Of a DNA stretch of 64,000 nt, positions 35,142 through 45,693 are shown piece by piece (position 1 is the stretch's first letter; every line of letters starts with the position of its first letter). Below the pieces are notes generated by a model that was given only the letters and a program-made list of their open reading frames with translations, was not told the origin of the DNA and searched no databases. Both the position numbers and the translations under genes were made by a program. Source of the stretch: Leptolyngbya ohadii IS1 (lineage in GTDB: Bacteria > Cyanobacteriota > Cyanobacteriia > Elainellales > Elainellaceae); contig NZ_NKFP01000006.1 of NCBI RefSeq assembly GCF_002215035.1, positions 3,997,080 through 4,061,079 of the forward strand. Direction: 5' to 3'.

Positions 35142-36746
35142 TTACGGTGCGGGGGATTCCGTGGAGAGCAGTTTGCCGATCGTCTTTTTATCCGGACGGA
35201 AGGTTGCTTGTGCCACGCGCTGAACATCTGCCTCAGTGACAGCTTCAATTTGCGGGATCAGGTTAAATAGATTTTCCCAGGAACCCGTTTTAGCCTCGTA
35301 TTCTGCCAACAGACCTGCCATGCCCTGATTTGAGGCAAGGGTTTGCAGCAGTCCGGCGCGGGTTTGGGTCTTCACCCGATCGAGTTCTTCAGCGGTTACG
35401 GGTTCCGTCTTCAGCCGCTCTAATTCCACATCCAGTACAGTCGCAATTTCATCTACGGTGTGCCCCGGCGCGGTGAGGGCATAGATCAGCATCAGGTTCG
35501 AGTAGCGATCGCCCGGAAAGCTGTTGGCAATGTTGTAGTCCAGGGCAAGCTGCTTATCCAGCACCAGGGATTTGTAGAGGCGCGAGGTTCGTCCGTCGCC
35601 CAGAATGCTGCTAATGACCTGATACACAACCTCATCGCGATCGGTAATTGCCGGACGCTGATAGCCTTCCATGTACCAGGGCTGGGTGGGAAGACGCAGG
35701 GTGACTTCCTTCGGCTGGGTTTGCTTGGGCAGGGCTGCCTGCACCTCCGGGGCACTCGATCGTGCCTTGTAACGTCCAAAGTACGCCTGTGCCAGTTCCT
35801 TTACCCGATCGGGGTCAACATCGCCGACGACCGTGGCAACAATATTGTCTGGCGTGTAGTGGGTGTCAAAGAAATCAATAATGTCCTGGCGCGTCATTCC
35901 CCGCAGGTCTGCCTCGGAGCCAATCACTGGACGACCGTAGGGATGCCCCGGCAGCGCAGTTTCCAGGAATTGCTCGATCATTTTGCCGATCGGGGAATTG
36001 TCCGTCCGCATCCGGCGTTCTTCCAGGATCACATCCTTTTCTTCGTAGAATTCGCGGAAGACCGGATCGAGGAATCGCTCGGACTCCAGAGACATCCACA
36101 GTTCCAGCTTGTTCGAGGGGAAGCTGTAGAAATACATCGTCGCGTCCGCAGAGGTCGCCGCATTCAGTCCTACACCGCCTGCCTGTTCCACGATCTGACC
36201 ATATTCGTTTTGCCTCACGAAGCTCGCAGCCTCTAGGAGGGCTTTATCAAACTCCTGCTGAAGCTGAGCTGCCTCCTCAGCACGGTTTGCTGCCTTTGCC
36301 GCCTGGATTTGATCGAAGAGCTGATCCAATCGATCGAGTAAAGGCTTTTCTGCGCGATAGTTGGTCGTGCCAATGCGATCGGTTCCCTTAAACGCCAAAT
36401 GCTCCAGGAAATGCGCCGCTCCCGTTTTGCCGGGCTGCTCGTAGGCAGAGCCGATGTTCACGTAGGTTTCAAAGGAGACGATCGGTGCCTGATGCCGCTC
36501 CATCACAATAAACTTCATGCCGTTGTCCAGCGTGAACTCCGTGATCTGGTTTTTAACGCGATCGATATATGGCTGAATATTGCTGGGAGCCTGCGCCAGG
36601 GCAGCGGGCATGAGCTGTCCCCACAAAGTAAGCACCGTCAGTCCCAGTACCAGGAGACGCGATCCAGATTGGAATAGGGGGGTAAGGCGGTGAAAAAGGG
36701 AAAGGTTCAAACGATGAGGAGGGGTGAACCGATCGAGAAAGGGCAT
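35142..36746 (-). CDS. M16-family zinc metallopeptidase, active partner
   Basis: 534 residues. A signal peptide ends near ALAQA (about 47-52). The inverted zinc motif HFLEH is at about 112-116 (TGAAHFLEHLAFKGT), with the third ligand in the downstream helix about 76 residues on. A helical insertion rich in Ala/Glu (about 135-175) interrupts the first half. This is a periplasmic processing peptidase acting with the inactive subunit encoded next. The operon order is active then inactive, with a 35-bp gap. Confidence 0.92.
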   Translation of the reverse strand: MPFLDRFTPPHRLNLSLFHRLTPLFQSGSRLLVLGLTVLTLWGQLMPAALAQAPSNIQPYIDRVKNQITEFTLDNGMKFIVMERHQAPIVSFETYVNIGSAYEQPGKTGAAHFLEHLAFKGTDRIGTTNYRAEKPLLDRLDQLFDQIQAAKAANRAEEAAQLQQEFDKALLEAASFVRQNEYGQIVEQAGGVGLNAATSADATMYFYSFPSNKLELWMSLESERFLDPVFREFYEEKDVILEERRMRTDNSPIGKMIEQFLETALPGHPYGRPVIGSEADLRGMTRQDIIDFFDTHYTPDNIVATVVGDVDPDRVKELAQAYFGRYKARSSAPEVQAALPKQTQPKEVTLRLPTQPWYMEGYQRPAITDRDEVVYQVISSILGDGRTSRLYKSLVLDKQLALDYNIANSFPGDRYSNLMLIYALTAPGHTVDEIATVLDVELERLKTEPVTAEELDRVKTQTRAGLLQTLASNQGMAGLLAEYEAKTGSWENLFNLIPQIEAVTEADVQRVAQATFRPDKKTIGKLLSTESPAP

Positions 36747-36918
36747 GAATCCAAGTCAAGAAACGCTAATAAACCAGCATAAAGATTTTTTTTGACTTTG
36801 CGGGAACGCGAGCCGAAAAGAAAATTAAGCTTTACGCCGCCGAATCTCCCATTTCCTGCTGATACCTCCGCCCCAAATACAGTAGGCTGGATGGGAACAA
36901 TGTCCTTTTCAGGAAGCG

Positions 36919-38325
36919 ATGACCACAGGGTGGGTCTTAATTTTTGCCGTACTATTTCTAGGCGGGGTAATTGCCACGGTGGGCGATCGCCTGGGAATGC
37001 GCGTGGGCAAAGCCCGCTTAAGTTTGTTCAACCTGCGACCCCGGCAAACCGCAACCCTGATCACCATTCTCACCGGAGGCTTGATTTCTGCTTCGACGCT
37101 GGCAGTGCTGCTGGCTGTAAGCGATCAGCTCCGAACGGGACTGTTTGAGCTGCAAAACATTCAGGACGATCTGGCAACGACCCGCCAGGATCTCGAAGAA
37201 GCCAACCAGCAAAAAGAGGAAGCCGAGGATCGGCTCCAGCAGGCACAGCAGCGGGGACAAACTGCCCGACGCAGTCTGGAGCAAATTAACCGATCGCTCC
37301 AATCCTCTCAGGAACTCCAGCGGCAAACCCAGTTTCAACTCCAGCAGACCCAGACCCAGCTTCAGCAAATCCAGTCCCGGTTCCAGCAGGCACAGGAGCT
37401 TTTGCAATCGGTCTCTCGACAGGAGGCAACCTTGCGGAACGAAATTGGGCAGCTCCAGTCCGAGCGGCAGGCATTGAGAAACGAAGTTGGTCAGGTGCGC
37501 GAACAAAGCGAACAGGAAATTGCCCGACGCGATCGCGCTATTGCCCAGCGCCAAGCCGAACTGGAAGCTCTGGAAAAGCAGCGGACAGCACTAGAACAGG
37601 ATGTGGCAAGCATTGAGCAGGAATACGATCGACTGCGATCGGGGAGATTAGCCCTGCCGCGCGATGGGGTTTTGGCGGAAGCCGTTCTGCCAGTGAATGG
37701 GTCAAACGCAGCCATACAGGAAGTGGATCAACTTCTGAGTGAGGCAAATCTGGTAGCGTTAGCAAGCGTGCTTCCCGGCAGCAATAGCCGCAACCAGCGA
37801 GTTATACAGCTCACGGACATCGAAGAACTCCAGCGGCTCACCAACCAGATCAGCGACGGGCGAGAATACCTCGTGCAGATTGTCTCCGCTGGGAACTACA
37901 TCCAGGGAGAACCCTGCGTTCTGGCAGGACAGGACTGCCTCAAAGTCTACGCCAGAGCATTTGTAAATCAGCGGGTTTTTAGCAGCAGTCAGGTGATTGC
38001 CTCCGTTGAAGTGGTGCCGCCCCTCTCACAAAATGCTTTGATTGAGCGGTATTCGCAGCTCATCTCGGCGGTACAGTTTCAGGCAAGTCAGAAAATGCCC
38101 CCTGGAACGCTGGGCGTTTTGGCGAACAACAACCAGGAAACCATCAGAACCTTTCTGCGTCGGGTCAGCAGCCTTCAACAGCCCACAGTCATCCAGGCGA
38201 TCGCCGCCTCGGACATTTTCACAGTTGAACCGCTGCGGCTGGAGCTACAGGCAGTTCAAAACGGGCAAGTGCTGTTTAGTACCCGCGACTCAGGATCGAT
38301 CGCGCCATTGCCCCCTAACCTGTAA
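36919..38325 (+). CDS. DUF3084 family membrane protein with long coiled coil
   Basis: 468 residues. One membrane helix at the N-terminus (WVLIFAVLFLGGVIATVG), then a conserved RLGMRVGKARLSLFNLRPRQTAT segment, a second hydrophobic stretch (about 48-65), and a coiled coil from about 75 to 235 made almost entirely of Gln, Glu, Arg and Leu. The C-terminal domain (LVQIVSAGNYIQGEPCVL) completes the DUF3084 pattern. A ribosome site AGGAAG precedes the ATG by two bases' spacing. It is followed by the RuvX-like gene, a common cyanobacterial pairing. The function is not established. Confidence 0.88.
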   Translation: MTTGWVLIFAVLFLGGVIATVGDRLGMRVGKARLSLFNLRPRQTATLITILTGGLISASTLAVLLAVSDQLRTGLFELQNIQDDLATTRQDLEEANQQKEEAEDRLQQAQQRGQTARRSLEQINRSLQSSQELQRQTQFQLQQTQTQLQQIQSRFQQAQELLQSVSRQEATLRNEIGQLQSERQALRNEVGQVREQSEQEIARRDRAIAQRQAELEALEKQRTALEQDVASIEQEYDRLRSGRLALPRDGVLAEAVLPVNGSNAAIQEVDQLLSEANLVALASVLPGSNSRNQRVIQLTDIEELQRLTNQISDGREYLVQIVSAGNYIQGEPCVLAGQDCLKVYARAFVNQRVFSSSQVIASVEVVPPLSQNALIERYSQLISAVQFQASQKMPPGTLGVLANNNQETIRTFLRRVSSLQQPTVIQAIAASDIFTVEPLRLELQAVQNGQVLFSTRDSGSIAPLPPNL

Positions 38326-38426
38326 GCCGCCTTCGCCTCTTTCCTTCCCTGCGTCGATCGTCTAAAGTCTAGAGACAAATCCTGTTTTTCCCGTCATTCT
38401 TTTCACCCTTCCTGGCTTCGGCACCC

Positions 38427-38864
38427 ATGCAAGCTTCTTCCTCTGCGTCTGCCCAGCCCGTCATTTTGGGCTTTGATCCTGGACGGCAAAAATGCGGTGT
38501 GGCAATTCTCGGCATCGACCGCACCCTGCTCTTCCATCAAGTGATTGCGGCGGGCGAAGCCATTCAGGCGATCGAACAACTGCGACAAAAATATCCGGTG
38601 ACAACGCTCGTGATGGGCAATCAAACCAGCGCAAAGGAATGGAAGCAAAAACTGAGCGACCAGCTCACCGATCCGCCCCGCATTGTTTTGGTCAACGAAC
38701 GCTACAGCACTCTGGAAGCCCGCGATCGCTACTGGCAAATGTTTCCCCCCACCGGACTCACCCGCCTCTTACCTCAAGGACTTCGGACTCCGCCCAGGGC
38801 GATCGATGATATTGTGGCAATTTTGCTGATCGAGCGGTACTTAGAGCAGCTTAGCAGCGGATAA
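38427..38864 (+). CDS. RuvX/YqgF-like RNase H-fold protein (pre-16S rRNA nuclease family)
   Basis: 145 residues. The first strand carries the acidic motif GFDPGRQKCGVAIL, then VMGNQTSAKEW, LVNERYSTLEARDRYW and a C-terminal RAIDDIVAILLIERYL with further acidic residues, matching the RuvC-like fold of YqgF/RuvX. The family is implicated in 16S rRNA 5' maturation. It diverges from canonical YqgF (no VGxP motif), so it is a cyanobacterial variant. It lies just after DUF3084 on the same strand, 101 bp apart. Confidence 0.82.
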   Translation: MQASSSASAQPVILGFDPGRQKCGVAILGIDRTLLFHQVIAAGEAIQAIEQLRQKYPVTTLVMGNQTSAKEWKQKLSDQLTDPPRIVLVNERYSTLEARDRYWQMFPPTGLTRLLPQGLRTPPRAIDDIVAILLIERYLEQLSSG

Positions 38865-38950
38865 TTCGAGGCTTAGAAAGCGGCAGACCCCTCACCCGTT
38901 GAAAAACACGAAAATCGGCGCACTTCTCCAACATCAGGAAAGCTATACAA

Positions 38951-39010
38951 ATCAAAGTCCCCCTCTCGCTCTTGCAGAACGGCAAAAAACAAAAGGGGAA
39001 TTTAGGGAGA
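38951..39010. repeat. Dispersed repeat of the AAAGTCCCCC...GGGGAATTTAGGG type
   Basis: Same layout as 33536-33591, sited just after the RuvX-like gene in the gap before the gatB 3' end. Confidence 0.45.
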
Positions 39011-39031
39011 TCTCAAGCATCAGGGACTTGC

Positions 39032-40516
39032 TTAGCCGTCCAGCTTCTTCTGAAGCAGTTGATTCGTCAGCTTCGGATCAGCCTTACCGCCCGTTGCCTT
39101 CATCACCTGACCAACAAAGAAACCCAGCATATTCTTCTTGCCGCCCCGGTACTTCTCCAGTTCGCCAGGAAACTTCTCCAGAACTTGATCGATCGCCTCT
39201 TCGATCACCTTCGGATCGGAGACCTGCACCAGTCCTTTCTTCTCGACTAGCTCCTTCGCCGAGCCGCCATCCTTCAGCAGTTCCGGCAGAATTTCCTTCG
39301 CGGCAGAGTTGCTAATCGTGTTGGATTCAATCAACTGAATCATTTCCGCCAGGATTTCCGGCTTGAGGGCAATGTCATTAACAGTCAGCTTCTCTTTATT
39401 GAGATAGCCGCTGATGTCGCCCATGATCCAGTTTGCCGCAGGCTTCGCATTTGCCCCGGCTGCTAGCACGGCTTCAAAGTATTGGGCGATCGTCCCATCC
39501 TCGGTCAGCACTTTGGCGTCGTAGGGGGAGAGTCCCAATTCCGACTCATAGCGGTGACGCTTCTGGGCGGGCAGTTCCGGCAGTTCCCCTTTCCAGGCGG
39601 AAAGCTGGTCTGCACCCACTTCGATCGGGGCGAGATCCGGCTCCGGGAAATAGCGGTAGTCGCTCGATCCCTCCTTCACCCGCATACTGATGGTGCGCTG
39701 CGAACCTTCTTCCCATAAACGGGTTTCCTGCACAATTCGCTCGCCGGATTCGATCGCTTCAATTTGCCGTTCGATCTCGTATTCGATCGCCTTTTGAATG
39801 GCACTAAAGGAGTTCATGTTCTTGATTTCAACCTTCGTGCCAAACTTTTCAGTGCCGACCGGACGCACGGAAATATTCACGTCGCAGCGCAGCGAACCTT
39901 CCTGCATATTGCCGTCGCTCACGCCCAGATAACGCACAATCCGGCGCAGTTCTTGAGCATATTCCGCCGCTTCCTGACCCGATCGAATATCCGGCTCGGA
40001 TACGATTTCCACCAGCGGAACGCCTGTGCGGTTGTAGTCTACGAGGGAATATTTGGAGCCGGAAAGCCGCTCACTGCCTGCATGAACCAGTTTCCCCGCA
40101 TCCTCTTCCATGTGCAGGCGGGTAATGCCGATTTTCTTGCGCGTCGGTTTACCAGCCTTGTCCAGCACTTCGATCTCCAGCCAGCCATGCTCAGCGATCG
40201 GCAGGTCGTACTGCGAGATCTGGTAGTTCTTGGGCAGATCGGGATAGAAATACTGTTTGCGATCGAACTTGCTGAAGTCGGCGATTTTGCAGTTCAGCGC
40301 CAAGCCTGCTTTAACGGCATATTCCAGCACCCGCTGGTTCAGCACGGGCAGCACACCGGGCATTCCCATGCAGATCGGGCAAACGTTCGTATTGGGCGGC
40401 GTCCCAAACTCGGTGGAACAGTTACAGAAAACCTTCGTGTCAGTTTTAAGCTGGCAGTGAGTTTCCAGACCAATAATCGCTTCGTACTGGGTTTTTGCGG
40501 GCGTAGCGGTTGTCAT
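39032..40516 (-). CDS. gatB: Asp-tRNA(Asn)/Glu-tRNA(Gln) amidotransferase subunit B
   Basis: 494 residues, full length. The start YEAIIGLETHCQLKTDTKVFC leads into the zinc-binding CNCSTEF...CPICMGMPG motif, HMEEDAGKLVHAG, DYNRTGVPLVEIVSEPDIR, and the C-terminal tail domain ending GKADPKLTNQLLQKKL that binds the tRNA. With GatA and GatC it amidates mischarged Glu-tRNA(Gln) to Gln-tRNA(Gln), needed because cyanobacteria lack GlnRS. It is transcribed alone here, divergent from acs. Confidence 0.96.
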   Translation of the reverse strand: MTTATPAKTQYEAIIGLETHCQLKTDTKVFCNCSTEFGTPPNTNVCPICMGMPGVLPVLNQRVLEYAVKAGLALNCKIADFSKFDRKQYFYPDLPKNYQISQYDLPIAEHGWLEIEVLDKAGKPTRKKIGITRLHMEEDAGKLVHAGSERLSGSKYSLVDYNRTGVPLVEIVSEPDIRSGQEAAEYAQELRRIVRYLGVSDGNMQEGSLRCDVNISVRPVGTEKFGTKVEIKNMNSFSAIQKAIEYEIERQIEAIESGERIVQETRLWEEGSQRTISMRVKEGSSDYRYFPEPDLAPIEVGADQLSAWKGELPELPAQKRHRYESELGLSPYDAKVLTEDGTIAQYFEAVLAAGANAKPAANWIMGDISGYLNKEKLTVNDIALKPEILAEMIQLIESNTISNSAAKEILPELLKDGGSAKELVEKKGLVQVSDPKVIEEAIDQVLEKFPGELEKYRGGKKNMLGFFVGQVMKATGGKADPKLTNQLLQKKLDG

Positions 40517-40884
40517 AGACGCAAATTGTGACGCAAGTTCTAAAGACGCAGTGGCTTATGATCTCTCGATGCGATATCTCGATCGCAATTCTTTCGACGG
40601 ATCTGTGCGCGGTAGCTGCTCCATTTTAGCCTACCAGTCGTCGGGCAAGCTCAAAGGCAGCAGACGCAATTCGATCGGGAAACTCTACTCGATCGGGAAA
40701 CTCCAACAGAACGTCTTAAAATCCGCTGTAACAGTTCCTACAAGACTTCTTGAAGAATCCCTAATTGATTACCCAAAACAAGCATCAGCCCAGTATGGTG
40801 ATAGATCGGGGCAGTGGCGGACGCACTGCGAGTCCCAATACCAGTCCCAATTTCAGCGTTTTATTGCCTTTATTTAGATTTGCT
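40517..40884. other. Divergent promoter region with a short direct repeat
   Basis: 368 bp between gatB and acs. TCGATCGGGAAACTC occurs twice (about 40672 and 40690), 18 bp apart. A 108-codon open frame covers the region but has no protein features. No gene is called. Confidence 0.4.
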
Positions 40885-42855
<1,971 letters not shown>

Positions 42856-42900
42856 AAGAATTAACTAAAGCAAATCATTTGCTGGACGTTTATTTCACCT

Positions 42901-42928
42901 GTAGGGGCGGTTCGCGGATCGCCCTTAC
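42901..42928. repeat. Dispersed GTAGGGGCGGTTCGCGGATCG hairpin
   Basis: A palindromic word, GTAGGGGCGG ... GCCCTTAC, follows the acs gene. It belongs to the same family as 6931 and 25963. No T-run follows on the plus strand, so termination is uncertain. Confidence 0.5.
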
Positions 42929-42978
42929 ACAAACTATCAGTGCCACCAATAATCTGCCTGCATAAGGAAGATTATTTT

Positions 42979-43638
42979 TTGCCCATAAAGAGTGATCCTG
43001 TGATTCTAGAAAGTGATACTACACCCCTAGAAAACTTCCTCTTATGCCTTCGAGAAACAGAGGATGACGATGGGCTAATGGATTTGTGCAGAAAAAGAAT
43101 CTTGCATGGTATCCCATATATTTTTGAGGGTAGGGAAGATGCTTACTATGAATTTAGAAAAAGGATATCTAGAAAGTTCAATATAGATTTCCACGAAGTT
43201 TTTATAGCTGGTTCTGCCAAGCTAGGATTCAGCCCCCATAAAAAGAAGATGTTTGACTATGATTCTGATATTGATATTGCAATAGTATCACCAAGACTTT
43301 ATGAAAAGATCCTTGATAGTATTTGTGACTACCAGATGGAATTAAGGAGAGCAAGACGAACAATAACAGTTAAAGAGCTAGCAATGTATCACGAGTTCTT
43401 GGAGTACACAGCAATCGGTTGGATTCGTCCTGATAAACTTCCTTTGTCCTTCCAAGTTGATAAGCTGAAGACTGAATGGTTTGAGTTTTTCAAATCACTT
43501 TCCTATGGAGGGTCTGAAGTTGGAAATTATAAAGCTTCTGCCGGAATCTTTAAAACATATAGGCATTTTGAACAATATACTGTAAGCGGATTCAAGCAGT
43601 TAAAGAAATCTTTAGAGGTTAAAAAGGAAGATGTCTAA
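42979..43638 (+). CDS. Nucleotidyltransferase-fold protein, first gene of a two-gene module
   Basis: 219 residues from a TTG preceded by AAGGAAG eight bases upstream; an in-frame GTG at 42940 is possible but has no ribosome site. The central region has the DNA polymerase beta-type NTase signature: VFIAGSAKLGFSP followed by DYDSDIDIAIV, supplying the GS motif and paired metal-binding Asp residues. A second helical half (EFLEYTAIGWIRPDK...) is not recognised. The gene is distinctly AT-rich relative to flanking acs. It overlaps the DUF262 gene by 8 bp, so the two are co-translated. A role as a defence enzyme or as an NTase antitoxin is inference. Confidence 0.75.
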   Translation: MPIKSDPVILESDTTPLENFLLCLRETEDDDGLMDLCRKRILHGIPYIFEGREDAYYEFRKRISRKFNIDFHEVFIAGSAKLGFSPHKKKMFDYDSDIDIAIVSPRLYEKILDSICDYQMELRRARRTITVKELAMYHEFLEYTAIGWIRPDKLPLSFQVDKLKTEWFEFFKSLSYGGSEVGNYKASAGIFKTYRHFEQYTVSGFKQLKKSLEVKKEDV

Positions 43639-44665
43639 TCAGATTAAACCCTCAGTCACTAATCCTACCATTGCTGATATTTATCAATATATTGAATCAG
43701 GAAGGCTTGTTCTAAAGCCTGATTTCCAAAGAAGATTTGTATGGACTCATGATCATCAAGAAGATTTCATAGATACTATTCTAAAGGGATATCCGTTTCC
43801 TGAAATATACGTTTGCCAGGGTGATATTGATACTAAAAAGCTACGAACAACCCAGTTTGTGATTGATGGACAACAACGTCTAACAACTATCAAGAAATAT
43901 ATTGATGGAGAACATGATGATAAACCTTTAAGCAAGGTCTTGAAGTTTGAAGACTTGACCGAGGATCAAAGACGCGACTTTCTGTCATATCAAATAGTAG
44001 TACGTGACATTGGCAAAGTAGAAGATGAGACAATTAGAGAAATTTTCAGGAGAATTAATCTAACTAAATTTCAGTTGGATGACATTGAAGTTCACAATGC
44101 TGTTTATAACGGGTACTTCATTAAAACAGCGAAAGAGATCCTTGAAGATATTTCTCTTCGAGATTATGGAGTTTTTTATGATTCAGAATTTACAAGAATG
44201 GCTGATTTACATTTCATCTTATTAGTAATGTCAACGCTTGAAAACAAGGGTTATTTTCCCAGAGATAATGATATCGAAACATATATTGCAGCAAATAATG
44301 ATTTCTACCCTAATAGAGATCATATGAAAGCCCAACTTGTTAAGACATTTGCTGTTATCAAAGATTTAAATTTGCCTCTTGACTCAATTTGGTTTAGGAA
44401 ATCTAATTTCTTCACACTTGTAGTAGAACTGTCGAATAATATCAACAAGATCCCGAAGGATATAGTTTCTCGTTTGATGGAATTAGAAGCTAGGATTTTA
44501 GAGAACAAAAACAATGCAAAGACTGAATTCGGGGTCTACTATTCCTATATGTACCAAGCAACTAACAATCGAAAGGCGAGAGTTGTTCGAGGTGAAACAT
44601 TTAATAAATACATATTCTCTGGGGTTAGTACGCAAGCTAACGATTCAAGTTCAGCAGACATTTGA
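43631..44665 (+). CDS. DUF262 protein (ParB/Srx-like nucleotide-hydrolysing fold)
   Basis: 344 residues. The DUF262 signature is clear: LVLKPDFQRRFVWTHDHQEDF, IDTILKGYPFPEIYV, then FVIDGQQRLTTI with the DGQQR motif, and EIFRRINLTKFQL. The C-terminal DUF1524/HNH nuclease domain found in GmrS-D, BrxU and SspE-like proteins is absent: the remaining 180 residues are helical with no HNH motif. It is co-translated with the NTase gene upstream. DUF262 proteins are often anti-phage effectors, so the pair may be a defence module with an unusual partner. AT-rich codon use supports acquisition by transfer. Confidence 0.85.
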   Translation: MSNQIKPSVTNPTIADIYQYIESGRLVLKPDFQRRFVWTHDHQEDFIDTILKGYPFPEIYVCQGDIDTKKLRTTQFVIDGQQRLTTIKKYIDGEHDDKPLSKVLKFEDLTEDQRRDFLSYQIVVRDIGKVEDETIREIFRRINLTKFQLDDIEVHNAVYNGYFIKTAKEILEDISLRDYGVFYDSEFTRMADLHFILLVMSTLENKGYFPRDNDIETYIAANNDFYPNRDHMKAQLVKTFAVIKDLNLPLDSIWFRKSNFFTLVVELSNNINKIPKDIVSRLMELEARILENKNNAKTEFGVYYSYMYQATNNRKARVVRGETFNKYIFSGVSTQANDSSSADI

Positions 44666-44785
44666 TAGATGCTGAGTTTGAAGATGTCTATTTCCAATGA
44701 TTTGAGCCGTTAAGCTGTCAATGATGAGCTTGTAGAATAGACGAATTTATTAGTTGCTAAAGCACCTTATGATTCAGGATATTCA

Positions 44786-44956
44786 ATGATTTTGGTCTGC
44801 ACCTATGACGATCGCACCTATCACTTCAGAACACCTGCTTCAAGTAATATTTGGCGTTCCTTAAGGCGATCGTCTCGCCCTTTTTTCCTTTATCTGAAGG
44901 GGCAGAAATATGTAGAAATCGCTGCGTGTATCATGAAAGTGAGAGGAGGATCTTAG
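44786..44956 (+). CDS. Short open frame of 56 codons beginning MILVCTYDDR, doubtful
   Basis: The frame starts at an ATG and ends at TAG just before array 2. The first ten residues, MILVCTYDDR, are encoded by a segment repeated almost exactly at 46077-46106, where the copy reads MVLVCTYDDR and ends after 41 codons. There is no clear ribosome site. The repetition suggests that both are 5' pieces of one former gene or a dispersed element. The rest of the 389-bp gap 44666-45054 holds array 2 and nothing else recognised. Confidence 0.25.
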   Translation: MILVCTYDDRTYHFRTPASSNIWRSLRRSSRPFFLYLKGQKYVEIAACIMKVRGGS

Positions 44957-45029
44957 GCAGACAAAGCTCGGTCTAATGTCCCAGTGAGGGGAATTAGGCG
45001 GAAAGATTCAGTCTAAATAATCGCTAGAC
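44949..45029 (-). repeat. Palindromic tandem array 2, same order as array 1 on the opposite strand
   Basis: Read on the minus strand: a 19-bp palindrome (45029-45011, gtctagcgattatttagac), linker TGAATCTTTCC, a 29-bp palindrome (44999-44971, gcctaattcccc...attagac), a 12-base linker, then a half unit beginning gcctaagatcc (44958-44949). This matches the order and linker of array 1 on the plus strand. It ends about 25 bp before the ATG of the antitoxin gene, so it may lie in its leader or promoter. Confidence 0.7.
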
Positions 45030-45054
45030 TGAGCAATTATCAGGAGGTACGGGA

Positions 45055-45300
45055 ATGTCGATCGCTGAACAAATTTACGCCATTGTCAAAACGCTGCCTC
45101 TAGATCAAGCCAGAGAAATTCTTGAGTTTGCTGAGTCCATGCAGTCTAAGCACTCAGTTGAAGGAGAGGATCAAGCGATCGCCTTATTATCTTGGACAGA
45201 GCTAGTCAACTCCTTTGCTGGGGCTTGGGCAGACGACTTTCCGACGCTAGAGGAGATTCGTGCTGGAGAAGGACAAGATGCTTTACGGGAGAACCTTTAA
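45055..45300 (+). CDS. Antitoxin of a VapBC-type pair (DUF2281-like)
   Basis: 81 residues, with a strong ribosome site (CAGGAGG) 6-12 bases before the ATG. MSIAEQIYAIVKTLPLDQAREILEFAESMQ is the usual DUF2281-type N-terminal helix pair; the acidic C-terminus (DDFPTLEEIRAGEGQD) probably wraps the toxin. The stop abuts the GTG of the toxin gene with no gap. It should neutralise the PIN nuclease and repress the promoter. Array 2 lies immediately upstream and could be involved in regulation. Confidence 0.8.
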   Translation: MSIAEQIYAIVKTLPLDQAREILEFAESMQSKHSVEGEDQAIALLSWTELVNSFAGAWADDFPTLEEIRAGEGQDALRENL

Positions 45301-45693
45301 GTGTACGTTTTGGATACGAATACGCTGATTTATTACTTCAGAGGTCAAGGGCGGGTCGCTCAAACTCGTGCAAGCATTTCTTCTCAAGACATCGTGATTC
45401 CTACGATCGTCCTCTATGAATTGCAGGTTAGCATCTTGAAATCAACATCGCCTGCAAAGCGAATTCAACAACTTCAGCAACTTTTGAGCCGAGTGAATTT
45501 AGGTTTGTTCGATCGAGATGCTGCTTCGGCTGCGGCGACGATTCGCACTCAATTAGAGCAACAAGGTACGCCAATTGGCGCGATCGACGTTCTGATCGCG
45601 GGAGTAGCTGTCTCACTTCAGGCGACGTTTGTTACTCACAATACGGCTGAATTTTCTAGGGTTTCGGGGCTTACAATCGTGGACTGGTATTAG
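45301..45693 (+). CDS. PIN-domain ribonuclease toxin (VapC family)
   Basis: 130 residues from a GTG directly after the antitoxin stop. PIN features in order: YVLDTNTLIYYF (first acid), PTIVLYELQV (Glu), and AIDVLIAGVAVSLQATFVTHNTAEF with the third and fourth acids. All four catalytic acidic residues appear present, so the toxin should be active as an RNase. The 3' end overlaps the convergent antitoxin-like gene by 23 bp. This is the only complete TA pair in the window. Confidence 0.88.
   Translation: MYVLDTNTLIYYFRGQGRVAQTRASISSQDIVIPTIVLYELQVSILKSTSPAKRIQQLQQLLSRVNLGLFDRDAASAAATIRTQLEQQGTPIGAIDVLIAGVAVSLQATFVTHNTAEFSRVSGLTIVDWY

Noticed and set aside
35460-36236. 258-codon open frame antisense to the M16 peptidase
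   Set aside because: No motif; shadow of the active peptidase gene.
40551-40877. 108-codon open frame upstream of acs
   Set aside because: No protein features; overlaps the promoter region and the repeat at 40672-40705.
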